Of a stretch of DNA of 64,000 nucleotides, positions 23,843 to 36,425 are shown piece after piece. The position numbers and the translations under genes were made by a program. The stretch's first letter is position 1. Each line of letters begins with the position of its first letter. A model generated the notes under the pieces. That model saw nothing but the letters and a program-made list of their open reading frames with translations, did not search any database and was not told the origin of the DNA. Source of the stretch: Thalassia testudinum (lineage: Eukaryota > Streptophyta > Magnoliopsida > Alismatales > Hydrocharitaceae). The stretch spans positions 12,134,001 to 12,198,000 of the forward strand of contig JAZHRO010000063.1 in the NCBI GenBank assembly GCA_037157565.1. The letters run 5' to 3'.

Positions 23843-25950
23843 TGATGCGAAAAATCACATGATTTCTAATTTTGGATTTTTGAGTTGTTGAGACGCGTAT
23901 CTTCTCAATCACTTTTGAATTTATAACCTAGATAGGGTGAAGTATCTATGGTCATCCAAGGAGGCAACTTTAGCTTTCAAAAGTGTTTTCTCTCTTGCTT
24001 TCTCAAATCTCCTTTTTATATTTTTGGTTTTGATATTTTTCTAGGATTTTGGAAATAATCAGGGCTAAGGAAATGCAAAATACGTGAAAATAACTATGCC
24101 TAAGTGACAGGAACTAATCCATCTTTCTAAGCTCACCCTAGACAAGTGTGCCTAGGGTAATTAGAAAGATGGAGAGTAGGTGCACTAAAAATTTTAACTA
24201 GCTAGAAAGCACATAAAATGATAAGTGAAATAAATGAAGGCACTCAAATTTGTATTGCTACTTAAAAAATGTCACAAGTAAAGAAATGCTTGTAGAGGAA
24301 AGCTTCCTAGAAACAATAATAGCTAATACAAAACAAGATGAAGTAGAGAAATAGAAAACTCTAGTTGAAGCTTTGGATGGTCCTTGCTCTAAATGCGACT
24401 GCTCCCGCACTTGAAAAGGGCTTCTCCTTAGCCTCTTTCTTCAAATGCTTCTCCTATGGTTCTCTCCTCAAGGTGGACGTCCACCCTATCTCCTCCTCTA
24501 CCTTGTCGTTCCCTTTGGTGAAGAACACCTTGGCTTGGTCCAAGGTAGATGGGAGAAGAAGAAGGCACCAAGGAAGCACAGGATGGCTTCCTTAATCTTC
24601 TTCTCTCCACTCCTCCTTTAGACATCTATGTAGGTGGTTATGTAGAAATCTTAATGTAACCAAGGGTGATTTTTTTGGTGATAGGAATGGGGCATTTATA
24701 GGAAGGGAAGGAGGGGGGGTTGGTGTGGAGTAAAATGGTGGCTAGGATTAGCTTTAAGGTGGTGGTTAAGGGATGGATGGCCATGATATGCTGGTGCCAC
24801 CACAAAGGGTGTGTAGGGTGGTAGTTAAGGATTGGAGGCCATCCTTGGTGGCCGTCCATGGTGGCAGTGATGTGGCTATTTTGGTGCCAAGGGAGGGGGT
24901 TCTAAAAGGGTTAATTTGGAGGGAAAATATGAAGGGTGTGGATCGATTTAGGGATAGATGTAAGGGGTGATGAAGGATGATTTCGGCATTAAGATAGGAG
25001 GGTTCTACAAGGGTCTTTGGAGCCAAAATATTGGTGTCTTTTGGTGGTGGTTGAGGGGAGAAAAGGTTCCCAGGATTGGTGCCAAAAGAAGGGTGTATGT
25101 GGTGGTTAAGTTGGCACCAAGTAAGGAGAAAGGGGAGGTGATTTTGGTGGAGCTAACTTAGGAGGTCGTTGGCCATAGTAGAGCTTAGGTGGAGCTTAGC
25201 TATGCTAGCTAAGCTAGCTTAGCTAGTAGATGACTATAGGAGAATGAGCTAGGGTTTTGCTAGAGGTGCTACTATGAATCTTCATGGGGCTTCTTGGAGC
25301 TGATTACTGCTGAAAGAGAGATGCCAGTGAACTCAATAGCTAGCTTAGCTCTGCTAATAGCTAAGATAAGCTAATTTGAGCTAGCTTCTTCTGATATGGA
25401 GCTGAGGTGAGCTAGAGTTGATCTTCCCGAAGACTTCCTAACTAGCTAAGCTAGCTAACTTAGGTCTGGTAGCTAAGCTCAACTGAATTGAGCTAGGTTA
25501 AGTCTTTGCGAGCTGGAATTGAGCTGACTTGAGCTGGTTGAGGATTCTTCAACTGACCAAGCTTAGTTAGTTGATGAGTAGTAGCTAGGCTTGATCAAGT
25601 AGAGATGCCATGAGCTAAGTGGAACTAGAATGAGCTAGATCTAGCTACATTGAGCTAAGTTGAGCTAGAATCTAGCTGAGGTGAGTTGGATGAGCTGAGA
25701 TCTAGCTGGAATGAGCTCTATCTTCATCTTCTGCCTTCTACATTGCCAGGGTTTAGGTGATTTCCACTATGTGATCATCCTTGACAATGACAAGAAGCAT
25801 ATAAAAGCATAAACTAAAGGAAAATAATTCAATGCATGCCTAAACTATATGAATTCCTAAATGCAATTCCCAAGCCAAATTGCAATGTGCAAAACCTAAG
25901 ATCTAGATGTGTTTTAAGCCATAAAAGGGATGATAAACTGGTGTTTATCA
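23843..25950 (-). repeat. E5 3' LTR (LTR G)
   Basis: On the minus strand it begins TGATAAACACCAGTTTATCA, a perfect 8-base-arm palindrome, right after the purine-rich AAGCATGGGAGGCG, and ends TTTCGCATCA. TATA box TATAAATG (24700 to 24693), also present in the partial copy (46509 to 46502). The U3 contains an AGCT-rich domain (25160-25730). Length 2108 bases. Confidence 0.8.
25160..25730. repeat. AGCT-rich self-complementary domain in LTR G
   Basis: By hand count about 38 AGCT tetramers occur in 570 bases, many as TAGCTAAGCTAGCTTAGCTAG-like runs or TGAGCTAG units. AGCT is its own complement, so the region reads much the same on both strands and can fold extensively. It lies in U3 upstream of the TATA box. 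The partner LTR is broken before this region, so its conservation cannot be judged here. Confidence 0.75.
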
Positions 25951-27387
25951 CGCCTCCCATGCTTATCTTTTTACTAGTCTCTTAGCAAAATTGAATTTCG
26001 TAAAAATGGTTCTGTGAAAAACTAATTTTTTTTTTTTTACTTTTGAGGAAAACATTACTACGGGACTTTGGTTGCTTGAAAATAAGGAAGTTACATGATT
26101 TGTTAAGGATAAAACATTAGGATTCATCTTTGGATGCAAGGGTTAGATGTCAGGACCAATGTATCCTTCAAGATTAATTCACTAATTAACCATTTTTTAA
26201 TTCAAATAACCTGAAATTATTTTTGCAGTTAGGACCTCCTTGGCTCATGAACTCGATCCGCAACTCACATAAATATGAAGAATCAAGTGTCAGTGCTTGT
26301 GATTGTTCAACATTTTTGGGATAACATATTTATACAGTCATGTTTTTGAATGTTTTTTTGCTTTTTCTGACTATTTTTGTTTGTTTTCTCCCCCATGCTT
26401 AAACTTAGATCAGTCTTAATACAGGTATGTCGGGATCATCATTCCTATTACCAATCTCCGAGGGGGATTTGGCGCCGGTACTTCTAGATAGCACCATCCA
26501 AGACACTCCCCAAGTGCTCACAACCCCAAAACATAAAGCGGTGTACAGGGGCGCTCTAGGCAAACTCAGGCTCTTTCTCTGATGCCATGGGTAGAGCACC
26601 GTCCAAGACACCTTAGTCGTAAAATGCACCTTAATGCTCCATCTAAAGATATGGAATATAGATATAGAGCAGCGTCGAGGTGGTAACATGTTGGCATTGC
26701 ATCATCAAAGGAGAAAATTTTCTCCTTCTCGATTGTAGGAACTCACACAGATCATCTACCTCGAACTTTCACCAAGGCCAAAACAAGGGGCATTTTAAAT
26801 ATTTAAATGTTTTTGGGGCTTGGGTTGTGTTGTCTTGTGTGTGAATTTTGATAGAAGATTTTCAAAAGAGATGCAAGCTTTTAGATTGAGAGCCAAGCCA
26901 AGTACTATCCAGGTCGCTAAACAAAATTAGGTTACCTGAATCATCAAATGTTCAAGAGGAATTCTTCACAGGATACCCAATCTAGTCTAACTTTGAGAGA
27001 CCCAAAAATTCTAACAAAAGGATCTACAACTTCTCCCTTAGTTTGTTAAATATTAAATCCCATGTGTACATTTTTGACTAAAGTCTCAAGCTTAGTCCCG
27101 AGTTTTCAAAATTTCCTCAAAAAGTGTTTTATGATTTCTCTGGTTGTTATGAAAATGCATGCAAAAAGAAAATCTTGTGTGTGTGTGTATTGGGTTTTGA
27201 AAATCCTAAAATGACCGTCAAAATTTAAAGCATCTCCCCCACGTTTAAGGTATGCAATGTCCACATGCATAAAGAAGGAAAAAGATGTCACCTAAGTGAA
27301 AAAGGTCGGGATCAAGATGGTCAAAACCTGGAGAAAGGAAAAAGGAAAGTAGGAAAATAGTGGGTTACCTCCCACCTATGGCTGTCT
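25951..27387 (-). other. E5 3' noncoding region
   Basis: No useful reading frame. It starts (minus strand) just after the protease region with the phrase GGCGTTAAAGACAGCC and GGGAGGTAACCCA near 27365, the counterpart of GGGAGGCAACCC after the E3 pol (near 36370). It contains a duplicated 20-base motif (26490-26509 and 26595-26614), T-runs at 26025-26045 and the polypurine tract next to 25950. Confidence 0.6.
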
Positions 27388-30386
27388 TTAACGCCATTCA
27401 GCTGGACGTGAAGTTATGCAGGGCAGGGAAAAATCATGGAGAAAATTTGATACCGGCCAACCCTGATAAAGTAGTTCTTCAGGATCCCCTGAAAGATAAG
27501 AATTTATAGACAGGGGATCAAAATAAATGGATTTATTTGGAGGAGAGTCTGGCCAACACAAGCCAAGATCACTAGGATTATTTGTGAGGTCCAGAAGAGT
27601 AGGTGAAAAGTAGGTAGCGGTGCTAATGGAGGGTGCAATTAGGGTGGAAATTAGGTTGGGAGACTCGGGAAAATCAGGACAATCAAAGCTAATCCCTATT
27701 TGATATGAATTGTCTTTGACCATGTCATCAAATTCAGAATCTGAATCAATAAAGTATTTTTCAATGGTGGTCAAAGCAAGGATCAGCATAGATTCCTCCA
27801 CTATTACTTCCATTTAATCATCTGAGTCCTCAAAAAATTTATGATCATTGAACCTCTTGGAAGCTTTGAAGATGTCTAAGGTAATAGTTTGGCCATACAG
27901 GTAATGTCCATTTTGCCAGAATGACAATCTATATTTGCTTTTTGCAATGGCCAGGAAAGGGTCTTCCAAGGATGATTGGGGCCATTTTGAGAGCTTCAGG
28001 TACCTTAATGTCAAGGACCAAAAAATCAACAGGAAATAGACAATTCTGGACCTTGACGATAACATTCTCAACAATCCCCTTTGGTTTAATTGTAGATCGG
28101 TCTGCAACTGTAATGTAATCTCAACAGGTTAGATCACCGATCTTAATTTCCTTGATTAATATAGTGGGGATGATATTGACAAAGGCACCTAAATCAAGAA
28201 GGGTGCAATAAAAAATTATCATTAATGATCATAGAAATGAGAGGAGCACCCAGATCTTTTTTCTTAGAAGGTAGCTTGCTCTAGACCACAGAGCTTACTA
28301 TCTCTAAAAGGATTACCCTTCCTAGGTTTTTAGCCTACCTTTTTGGAGTACATATGTCTTTCAAAATTTTAGCATAAGCATGGATGTACTTGATGGCATC
28401 TAGAAGGGGTATATTGATCTCAAGTTGGCCGAATATCTCCATTAGTTCTTGGTGAGAGGGCTCAGATTTCTTTTTCTTAGGGGTAGTAGAGTAAAGTGCT
28501 TGGGGAAAAGGGATAGGGTTTGTGCTTTGAGATTGTTGTTTTTCTTCTTCCAGAGTGGGGGTAGGGGTAGAGTCAACCTGCATGGCAGTGGGATGGGTTT
28601 GATTAGAAGACCCAGGATCTTGGGTAGTCTTCCCGCTCCTCAGAGTAACTACATTTGCAGTGTGGTTGTTTCTTAGAGGAGGTCGGGGGGCCTAGTGTTG
28701 GTGGAAACCTGGGGGGTGTTGTTGTGCTGGGTTTATGGGAGACTATCCAGAATGGTTTTGATTTTGATTCCTGCCTTGGTAATGGTTCCTCTAGTTGTTG
28801 GGATTGGGCATGGGCTAGGAAGGAAAATTTCCTATAGGTCTTTGAACTGAAGTAACCCCAATATGATTTTGTAGATTTGTAACAACACAGGTTACCTCTA
28901 ACATCTGAGTTTGCATGCCCTGTAGGGTTTTCATTACCTAGGAATTAATATCTTCTTGGGATGTCCCAAGTTGGTAAAAGGTTTGGCTTTGTCCATAGCT
29001 CCTCCAATTTGCATTGTTGGAGTTGGAGGGATTTCTAGGGTACTCCTAGAGAGCGAAAATATTTTCAGTGGCTAGGTTGGGATTGGCATTCATATAATTG
29101 AAAGTCCCAGATAAACCATGTGAAACCTTAGGGAAGACATTATGCTTAGGGACAACACCAACATTATGTAGGCTTTTTCTTTGAAGGATGTTAGGCAGGG
29201 TTAGATGCGAAGCCTGATTGAATGTGCTAAGTCTTTCCACAATTTTCTTTGAATAATTTGCATCTAGTTGAGTCTCTGGGTGATTAATTGTATGTCATCT
29301 TAGGTTATAGGGATGGATTGAGTGCCTATCTCATGAACACCAAACTATGGGTTAATTGTTTTTCCAAAAGTGTTCATGGAAGCATGATTGAAAGAGTTTT
29401 CACTCATTTCTTAAAAAGTTCATAGCCACTCTCAGCATCCTTATTTAAGAAGTTGCCACCACACGTGGCATCAATGAAATGTCTAAGTTGATCTTCTAAT
29501 CGATGATAGAAGATCTGCACGAGTTGCCATAATGGACCTTGTGGTGTGGGCAACTTCTTAACAGTTCTTCAAATCATTCCCAAGAATCATGTAAAGTCTC
29601 ACAAGATTCGTTTTGGAAGGTCATAATAGATCTTCTTAAAGCATTTGTACAACTAATTGGAAAAAATTTCTTAAGGAAAGCACTTTTTTACTATTGCTAG
29701 GTATTGATAGGATGACCAACCATCCTAAACCAATAAGCTGCTTTGTCCTTGAGGGAGTGAGGAAAAGGTCTCATGAGCCACAAATCTTCTCGTACATTAC
29801 GAAAGCAAGTAGTTTAGGTGAGGATGGTTAATTCCTTGAGATGGCTAAAAGGGTCCTCTATTGGAAGACCATGGAAAAGCTTAATAAAGTTCAGAATGGC
29901 GGGTTTGATCTCGAAATCCCCTTCAGGTATGACCACCCTCGATCTCTCCTTGTAGTTAGAAGGATCACGGAAATCCTTCAAAGGAATGACAGGCTCATGA
30001 AGGGGTGGTAGATTTTGCCCTTGGTTGGCTAGGTTCGTGACAATCCTAGCCAACTGTTGTTGATATGCTTGAAGTTGAGTTAGTTGCTCAACCCTCACAA
30101 ATAAAGAATTGGGTAGGGGACCTTGATCTTGATCATGTGGCAACTGAGGTAGTTCTAGGCTGGGGAAGTTAGGAATGGGGATGTTAGAATGTGGGTTAGT
30201 TGGTGGATTTTGAATGGGAGGGTTAGGGGTGGGTTGTGAGTGAGAGGAGGAAGCAGAATTGGACCTATTTTGTGGATTTTCCATTTTTTTAGAATGATGC
30301 AAATCAGAAGATGATGGTCTTTTTATGTGAGGGGAGGAATCAAATGGTCCCTCCAAGTGTGTATTTTGGGACCGACACCCGTGCAT
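27388..30386 (-). pseudogene. gag-pro: E5 gag-protease pseudogene
   Basis: Starts MHGCRSQNT at 30386, homologous to the other gag N-termini. The N-terminal half has a Ser/Asn/Pro-rich linker, then the conserved gag core (FHGLPIEDPFSHL near 29840). The gag C-terminus carries the Athila-typical phrase INIPLLDAIKYIHAYAK (near 28400-28350) ending in CTPKR. The protease follows with ILGRPFLAI (around 27960) but its active-site region is badly frayed. An acidic tail (27813-27388) rich in Asp, Glu and Ser follows. There are many stops and frameshifts. RT, RNase H and integrase are absent. Confidence 0.75.
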
Positions 30387-32164
30387 ATAAGAAGAGAATG
30401 GGGAGGAGAGAAGGGAAAAGATGAGAAAGAAGTGTGCAATCCAAGCAAACAAAATTTAAGCCTAACTTAAGGTTGACTCCTTAAGAAAAACCTAAGACTT
30501 AGGAACTCAAAATTTAAGAAATGAATAATTGAACCTACTTCCCAAAATTAACCTGGCTAAACTAGAGAGGTGGCTTGGGCCCAAGCATGTCCCGGGAAAA
30601 TCACCGGGGGCTTGTATAAACCTGTACTCGTCATTTGACTTCCCTCCTAGTTTGACACCACGTTTGATTAAGAGAATTAGGAACAATTAGAGATTACTTA
30701 AAATTCGGATATCAAGCCTAAAATTGAATGAAGTCCTTAAGGGTTAAGTTGCTACAAATTTTAATTAGGCTTAGGAAACTTAAAGTGCACGGAAAATGAA
30801 GGGCATTAATTGTGATAATGCCTGATTATTTCTTTTTTTGTGTGAGCAAATTTGGGCGGGAATGTGATGCCCAAAGCCAAAACAATAGGGTTTGCAAACA
30901 AGGATTTAATGAAAGGATTTAAGGGTTGATAGATTTTGTAGATTTTAGAGATCTCTCTTTTTATGTTTTCAAACAAGTTTTAAGTGCCACACACAAATAG
31001 AAAAATAAGGTTTTGTTGGTGGAAATCAATTCCTTTAGGTTTGGTATGGGACCAAAGAGAGAAATCAAAACTCTAAATTGGAAATCCTATGTATGCAACT
31101 CCTAAAATGAATCTCTTTTTGAAAATATTTTTAGGTGGTGGTCCAAACAAGACAAACACCACCACCACTTGATAGGAAATCAAGCAAGGAATCCCAAAAT
31201 GATTCTTTTAAGATTTTGGAAAGTTGTTTGATATTTTTTTGGAATTTGTTTCTATACTGATGCCAAAAATCAAAACCCTAAATTGGAAATCCTATGTATG
31301 CAACTCCTAAAATGAATCTCTTTTTGAAAATATTTTTAGGTGGTGGTCCAAACAAGACAAACAACACCACCACTTGATAGAAAATCAAGCAAGGAATCCC
31401 AAAATGATTTTTTTAATATTTTGGGAAGTTGTTTGATATTTTTTTGGAATTTTTTTCTATACTAGTGTCAAAAATCAGAAAAGATTGATTCGAAAACTTG
31501 ATTCAGTAGAAATCTCAAACAATTTTTGATTTTTTGATAATTGTGTATGTTATAGATATTTTCTTAAGGATTCTAGAAATATAAATTTTCTCCAAATCTA
31601 ATAAGTATAAAAGTTTATAAAATTCACGGATAGTAAAAAAATAGTAAGGAATTAGGGGTTGACCCCTCTTCAGTCCATGAATTTTTTATTTTTTTCTAGT
31701 TATTCAAACCTTCTAAAATTTGTAGTCTAAGTTCCTGACTCAAAGGGGTTTCTTTGGGTAGAGATTAAAAATTTAGGAAGCCTCCTTGTGCTTGAACTTG
31801 ATTTTTGAAAATGAAGACAAAAGTTTGGATTTTCAAAAATTCGACACCAATAAGAAGGTGGTGGATAAATGAATCAATCAAGCATACAAGCCAAGTTTAG
31901 GGTTCCACCACCCCAAATTTTTCTTATTTTAATGGGTTTTGATATTTGAAAGTTTTTTTTTAGAGATTTTTGTGATTTTTGATGATGTTTTGGCTAAGGT
32001 ACTTACCTGAAACACATGGGAAAAAAAGGTTACTTGACGCTTCCGCTCCAAGCAATTCAAAATCCTGCTTCCGTTCTTGATTCGCACCTAAATCAAAGAC
32101 CAAAATAAGAGAGTGAAGAATCAAATAAAGCAAGAGAGATAAAATGAAAAGTTAAGCTGTGCCT
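30387..32164 (-). other. E5 leader
   Basis: Noncoding region between primer site and gag, 1.78 kb, containing a 205-base tandem duplication (31064-31472) and AT-rich stretches. Its right end (TGCCT, 32160-32164) is one copy of the target duplication made by E3; the leader's first bases and primer site lie beyond E3 at 45630-45657. Confidence 0.6.
31064..31472. repeat. 205-base tandem duplication in the E5 leader
   Basis: Two adjacent copies start with ATCAAAACTCTAAATTG (31064) and ATCAAAACCCTAAATTG (31269). They stay aligned for about 205 bases with few differences, including the GGTGGTGGTCC and CAAGCAAGGAATCCC phrases. It arose as a local duplication and is much younger than the coding decay around it. 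Confidence 0.88.
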
Positions 32165-34769
32165 TGTTTGTTGAAGCGAAATCAAGTTTTAAAATAACGT
32201 GTTGTAATATAGTTGAAATCGCTTTGAAAATAAATAAATTTTATTACTCGAAGTTTTAAGTCCGAGGTCAAACATAGGGAGCAAATTAGGGTTTAGAAAT
32301 CAAGAGCATAACTTTGAGAAATTGAATATAATATGCAATGAAAACCAGAGCTATAGTGCAATAATGTAGACACACAAGATTAAAGAAATCAATGTAAACA
32401 AGCACAAAAATTGGACGTCTTGATTGATGAATAAGACGTCTTAAACTATGGTTGCTATAGTGCTTTTATTTCTTCTTTTTTCTGTTTTGATCTCTTCTCT
32501 ATTTTTCTCTTGCAGGTGCTTTCTTCCTTCTTCTTCTTTCTTTCTTCTCTTCTGTTCTCGTGCCTATGCCTTAGCCTTTCTTTGCCTTCAGTTTCTTCTC
32601 CTTAGCTTTCTCTAGCCTTAGCTTCTTCCTCTTCGGCTTTCACCTTCTTCTTCCTTGGCTTCCTCTTCTCCTTTCCCTGCAAGAGCAAAACCTACCCCTA
32701 CCCACGCGTGCTCTCTTCTCCTCTTTCTCTCTTAGGTTTGCCCTTCCAGAGCCACCATCTCGGGTAATCGGGTTGGGTACGTGCCTGGGACCAGGCCCAC
32801 TGGCATGCAGTGGTGGGCAAGGAGTGCAGGTTTGGGTATACGGGTCACTCCAGGTCCATGGTGGTCGGGTCACGGACGAGGAGGGTGAAGGTGAGTGGGA
32901 CCTCACCTCATGGTCAGGAGGCGATAAGCCCTATGCAGTTTTGCAACTTATTCAGTTACAGGTGATCAAGAGTTTCTGAGGTGGGACTATCTTCCCACCT
33001 CCCTTTGTGTGCGTCCGCGGCAGGAGTCTTCGATTGATTGCAGCTGATACTTCGGCCTTCAAAGCCAATTGGTTGCCCAGAGCTGTGCACAAGGGAAGTT
33101 CGTGCAACCTGGGACTCTTGGCCTGGAGCGAGAGGGCCTGGAGAAAGCTTGCAAGAAAGCTTCTTGCAATCGTCAATGGTGGCGAACCTCCTATACCTGT
33201 TAACACGCAAACGGCCTTGCGCCCTCGTCAGAAAGCTCTGGAGGCTTCGCCAAGACACGGCGAATGTGTTGAGGGGGTCGGTGTGGCATGGGGCTGCTGG
33301 AGTGCACGTGCCGAGGGTACCCTGTGTGCGTGAGAGTGGTGTGTTTGGGGGCCATTGTGGGTGAGTGATGGCATGTATGGAGTGAGGATTTATGTTCAGT
33401 GAAGTGTTACGGAGCTTATGGGGTGGTTGGCGAGGCGGATGGAGGTGCGGAGTGATGAGAATGCCTCGCCTGAGGTCTGGTTGGAGTTGGAAGGGGTGAT
33501 GGTGGTGGAGTGTGCCGAAGGGTGTTTTCAAGAAATAAAGAGGGAAAAAGGATTAGAAGGGAAAAGTGAACTTATCTAGGGGTAAAGAGATGAAGGGGGA
33601 GGCAGAGATGGCGGCCAGCTTGTATTGCTGTCGCCGGAGACGAAGCACTCAGTGGGGGGAGGACGACGACGACGAAGGGGCTGCAGAGGCATCGGCGGGT
33701 GTGGCGTGATGTGGACGAACAGGAGGACCCAACCATCGGTATTGTGGCTAGGCGACGAGGGAAAGAGAGGGAGGTCGCCGAAGCTTGTTGAGCCTCTGGC
33801 CAGAGGAGGAAGAGACGAAGTTGAGGGATTTTCCGGCCAATGTCAAGATTAGGAGATGCAGGGTCGGCTTGGGTTTGCTTATCTAGGCTCTGGAGGATGG
33901 ATTTGTGCTTGGAAGCCAAGCTTCCAAGCATGGCAAGCTCATCGGAGATGGCAACTTGGAGGAGACTCGAATCTCTCATGCATTCGCATGAGAGATTGGG
34001 TACCAAATAGAGCCTCAAATTATGTTCATACTAGAGGAGATTTCTCATAGAATCTCCCTTTCAATTTTGAAGGGAATTGTCTAAGAGATCAGGGAGATCT
34101 TGCCCTCGAAATCTCACCAGAGTAGGATTCCCTCCCCTATAATGGCAGAGGGACTTAATTGCAAAGAACGTAGACAAAGCTAGGGGGTTTGTAAAGTGGG
34201 TCAAGATGAATTCCTCTTAGGTCCAAATTTTGGTACAAACCTAATTTGGACCTAAGGAATCCAATGATGAAGTTAGATTTTGGGTTTGATCACGTTTGAC
34301 TTGGCAATTTATGTAAAAACCCAATTTATGGCAAATAATTGTCTAAGACCCCAATTTTGGTCAAAATAGGTTCCAAGGGTGAAATTGAAGGTTCTAAACC
34401 TTAGAGAATATTTTTCCATGATTTTTAGAGGGTTTAGGTGAATTTTATCTTAAATAGAACCTTGTTAAATCAAGTGAATCTGTTTTAGGGTTACAAGAAG
34501 TCATTTAATTCCTAGAATTCACATGAACCCTTTTCTATTTGAACCAACCCACGTTTTATCTTGTTCAGACCATTTGACCTGTGTTTAGCCCATGAGAAAA
34601 CCCATTGTTGTACTACAATGGTAAAATTACATTTTTACCCCTTGTTTCTTACTTTTATCTCAGAATGGTTATACATGGAATTAGGACCTTCAGTTGGTTA
34701 TGTAGGAGCTTTTGTTCTCATTTCTGGGTCAAAATGAGCTAGTTAGTGCTCATGATGGTGTTCCCATCA
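32165..34769 (-). repeat. E3 3' LTR (LTR F)
   Basis: Minus strand: starts TGATGGGAACACCATCA at 34769 after a GCATGGGGGTA tract and ends CAACAAACA at 32165. The TATA region is mutated relative to the 5' LTR (TATCTA here, TATATA there). It has a segment of about 110 bases with three hairpins (33970-34078) missing from the 5' LTR. A perfect 9-base inverted repeat (33908-33928) is shared. GC-rich central DNA (32640-33530) yields chance frames on both strands. Confidence 0.9.
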
Positions 34770-36425
34770 TACCCCCATGCCTAGCTTTTTCTAGTCCCTT
34801 AGTAAAATTTTAAGGTTTTAACTTCTGTTCTAGATCATGAGTTCCTTGATGTTCATAAATTATGATGAGTTCTTTTTTTCTTTTTGATTAGGTTAGAATG
34901 ACGACAGTAGGCCTAGAGGTACTCAAGTACCAACCAAGATCCAGACCTGACCATCTCTAGCCTTAGTCCTCCGCAAAGGTTTTTAAGGCCCATAGGAACT
35001 ATCCTAAGGTTCGTTGGACTCTACGGTTAAAGCACTCGTGCTTGTAACATATTTTGGCCTTGGTTCAGTTTGCAATGCATTTTTTTTGTAAGAGAGACAG
35101 AGGATTTTCTTTGTTTGGAGAGTTTTCTCTCTTTTCTTTTTATTTCTAGCTTTGGATTGGCTTCTCAACACGGTCTGTATCAGATTTCTCGTCCCCATCA
35201 TCAATCCTTGAAGGGTCCCTGGCAATCGATGCTTCGTGGTAGCACTGCCCGTGGCAACCCCCAAAACCCTAGCTTTTGAGATTTTGAGATAATCCCACCC
35301 ATGGCGTTCTGTATCTAAATCCATACCCTGGCAATCGACATTTCATGATAATGCCGTCCATGGCATCTGAACCAGCACAGGGTGCTTACATGCCCCCAGT
35401 ATGATATGTAAATATCCTAGGAGACAAGCATCGAGGAGACGTTATGTTATTGCACATCTTCGAGGGAATTTCCCGCCTCTCCATGCTGGGAACTCATCCA
35501 AATCAACTTATGTTGATCGGCCGCTCCTAATCTAGGAGACTTTTTCAGAACACTTAAACGCTTTTGTGTGATTTTGATAAGTATGCACACTGAACCAGAC
35601 TGTGTGTGGATTAGGGTGCTTAGGTTACTGAGTCCCGCAAACTAGAGGTCAGTTAACGAGGCTGAATACTCCCTAAGCCTTAGACCTAATACTTAAGCTT
35701 CGCATTTTCCCCAACCTCTTGATGACTATCTAGATCTTAGCAGATACTTGAATTTTTAAGCTTAAGAGTCTAGCCCAAGAGGCCTAAGTTCATCATTTCT
35801 ACTAATCTCTTTTGTGTCTCATTACAACTTTTTTCCTTTCATTTTCTTTTTCTTGATATAGTCTAGAACTTAGTTAATCCCTTAATTTCCTACCAATGAC
35901 TATCTCTTCTTTTTTTTTCTTTCATTTTGTGCTCCTTTTTTTGATATTTTTCACTTTTCCCCTTTTTCTCTTCATGATTTGTATGGCCTCAAAATTTTCT
36001 CTCCCCTCAGAGTTTTTTTTGTTCTTTTTCAAGATTTTTTCATTTTTTTGGTGTTTTTGTGATATGTACTCTTTTTGTTGAAACATTTTCTTGTGAGATG
36101 AGTTTTCACGGTGTTTTGCACTTTCATACCCCCCATGCCTACGATTTGCAATGTCCCCATTGTAAATTAGGTGGGTTCGAGTTCAGCTTAGATCATTCAT
36201 TAAAACAGATTTTGGGTGGGCGAATGAGTCGAGGTGACTGTTGTGAACAATTTCAAAACTCGGGTACTGATACCTAAGGTGGGGTCGGCTGTTCTAATGG
36301 ATGAACCCTAAAGTGCAATATGAATTCAGCATAGGAATGCTAAGAAAAGTTTCAGGTTTTTAAAAAATGACGGGTTGCCTCCCGTTAAGCGCTGAGTTTT
36401 ACGCCATCGGCTGGGCGCAATGAGC
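34770..36425 (-). other. E3 3' noncoding region
   Basis: No supported coding frame, so no env-like gene. It holds GGGAGGCAACCC near 36370, a T-rich block (35825-36060, A-rich in the sense strand), a duplicated motif with ATCGATTGCCAGGG (copies near 35216-35255 and 35326-35366) and the polypurine tract at 34771-34783. Confidence 0.65.
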
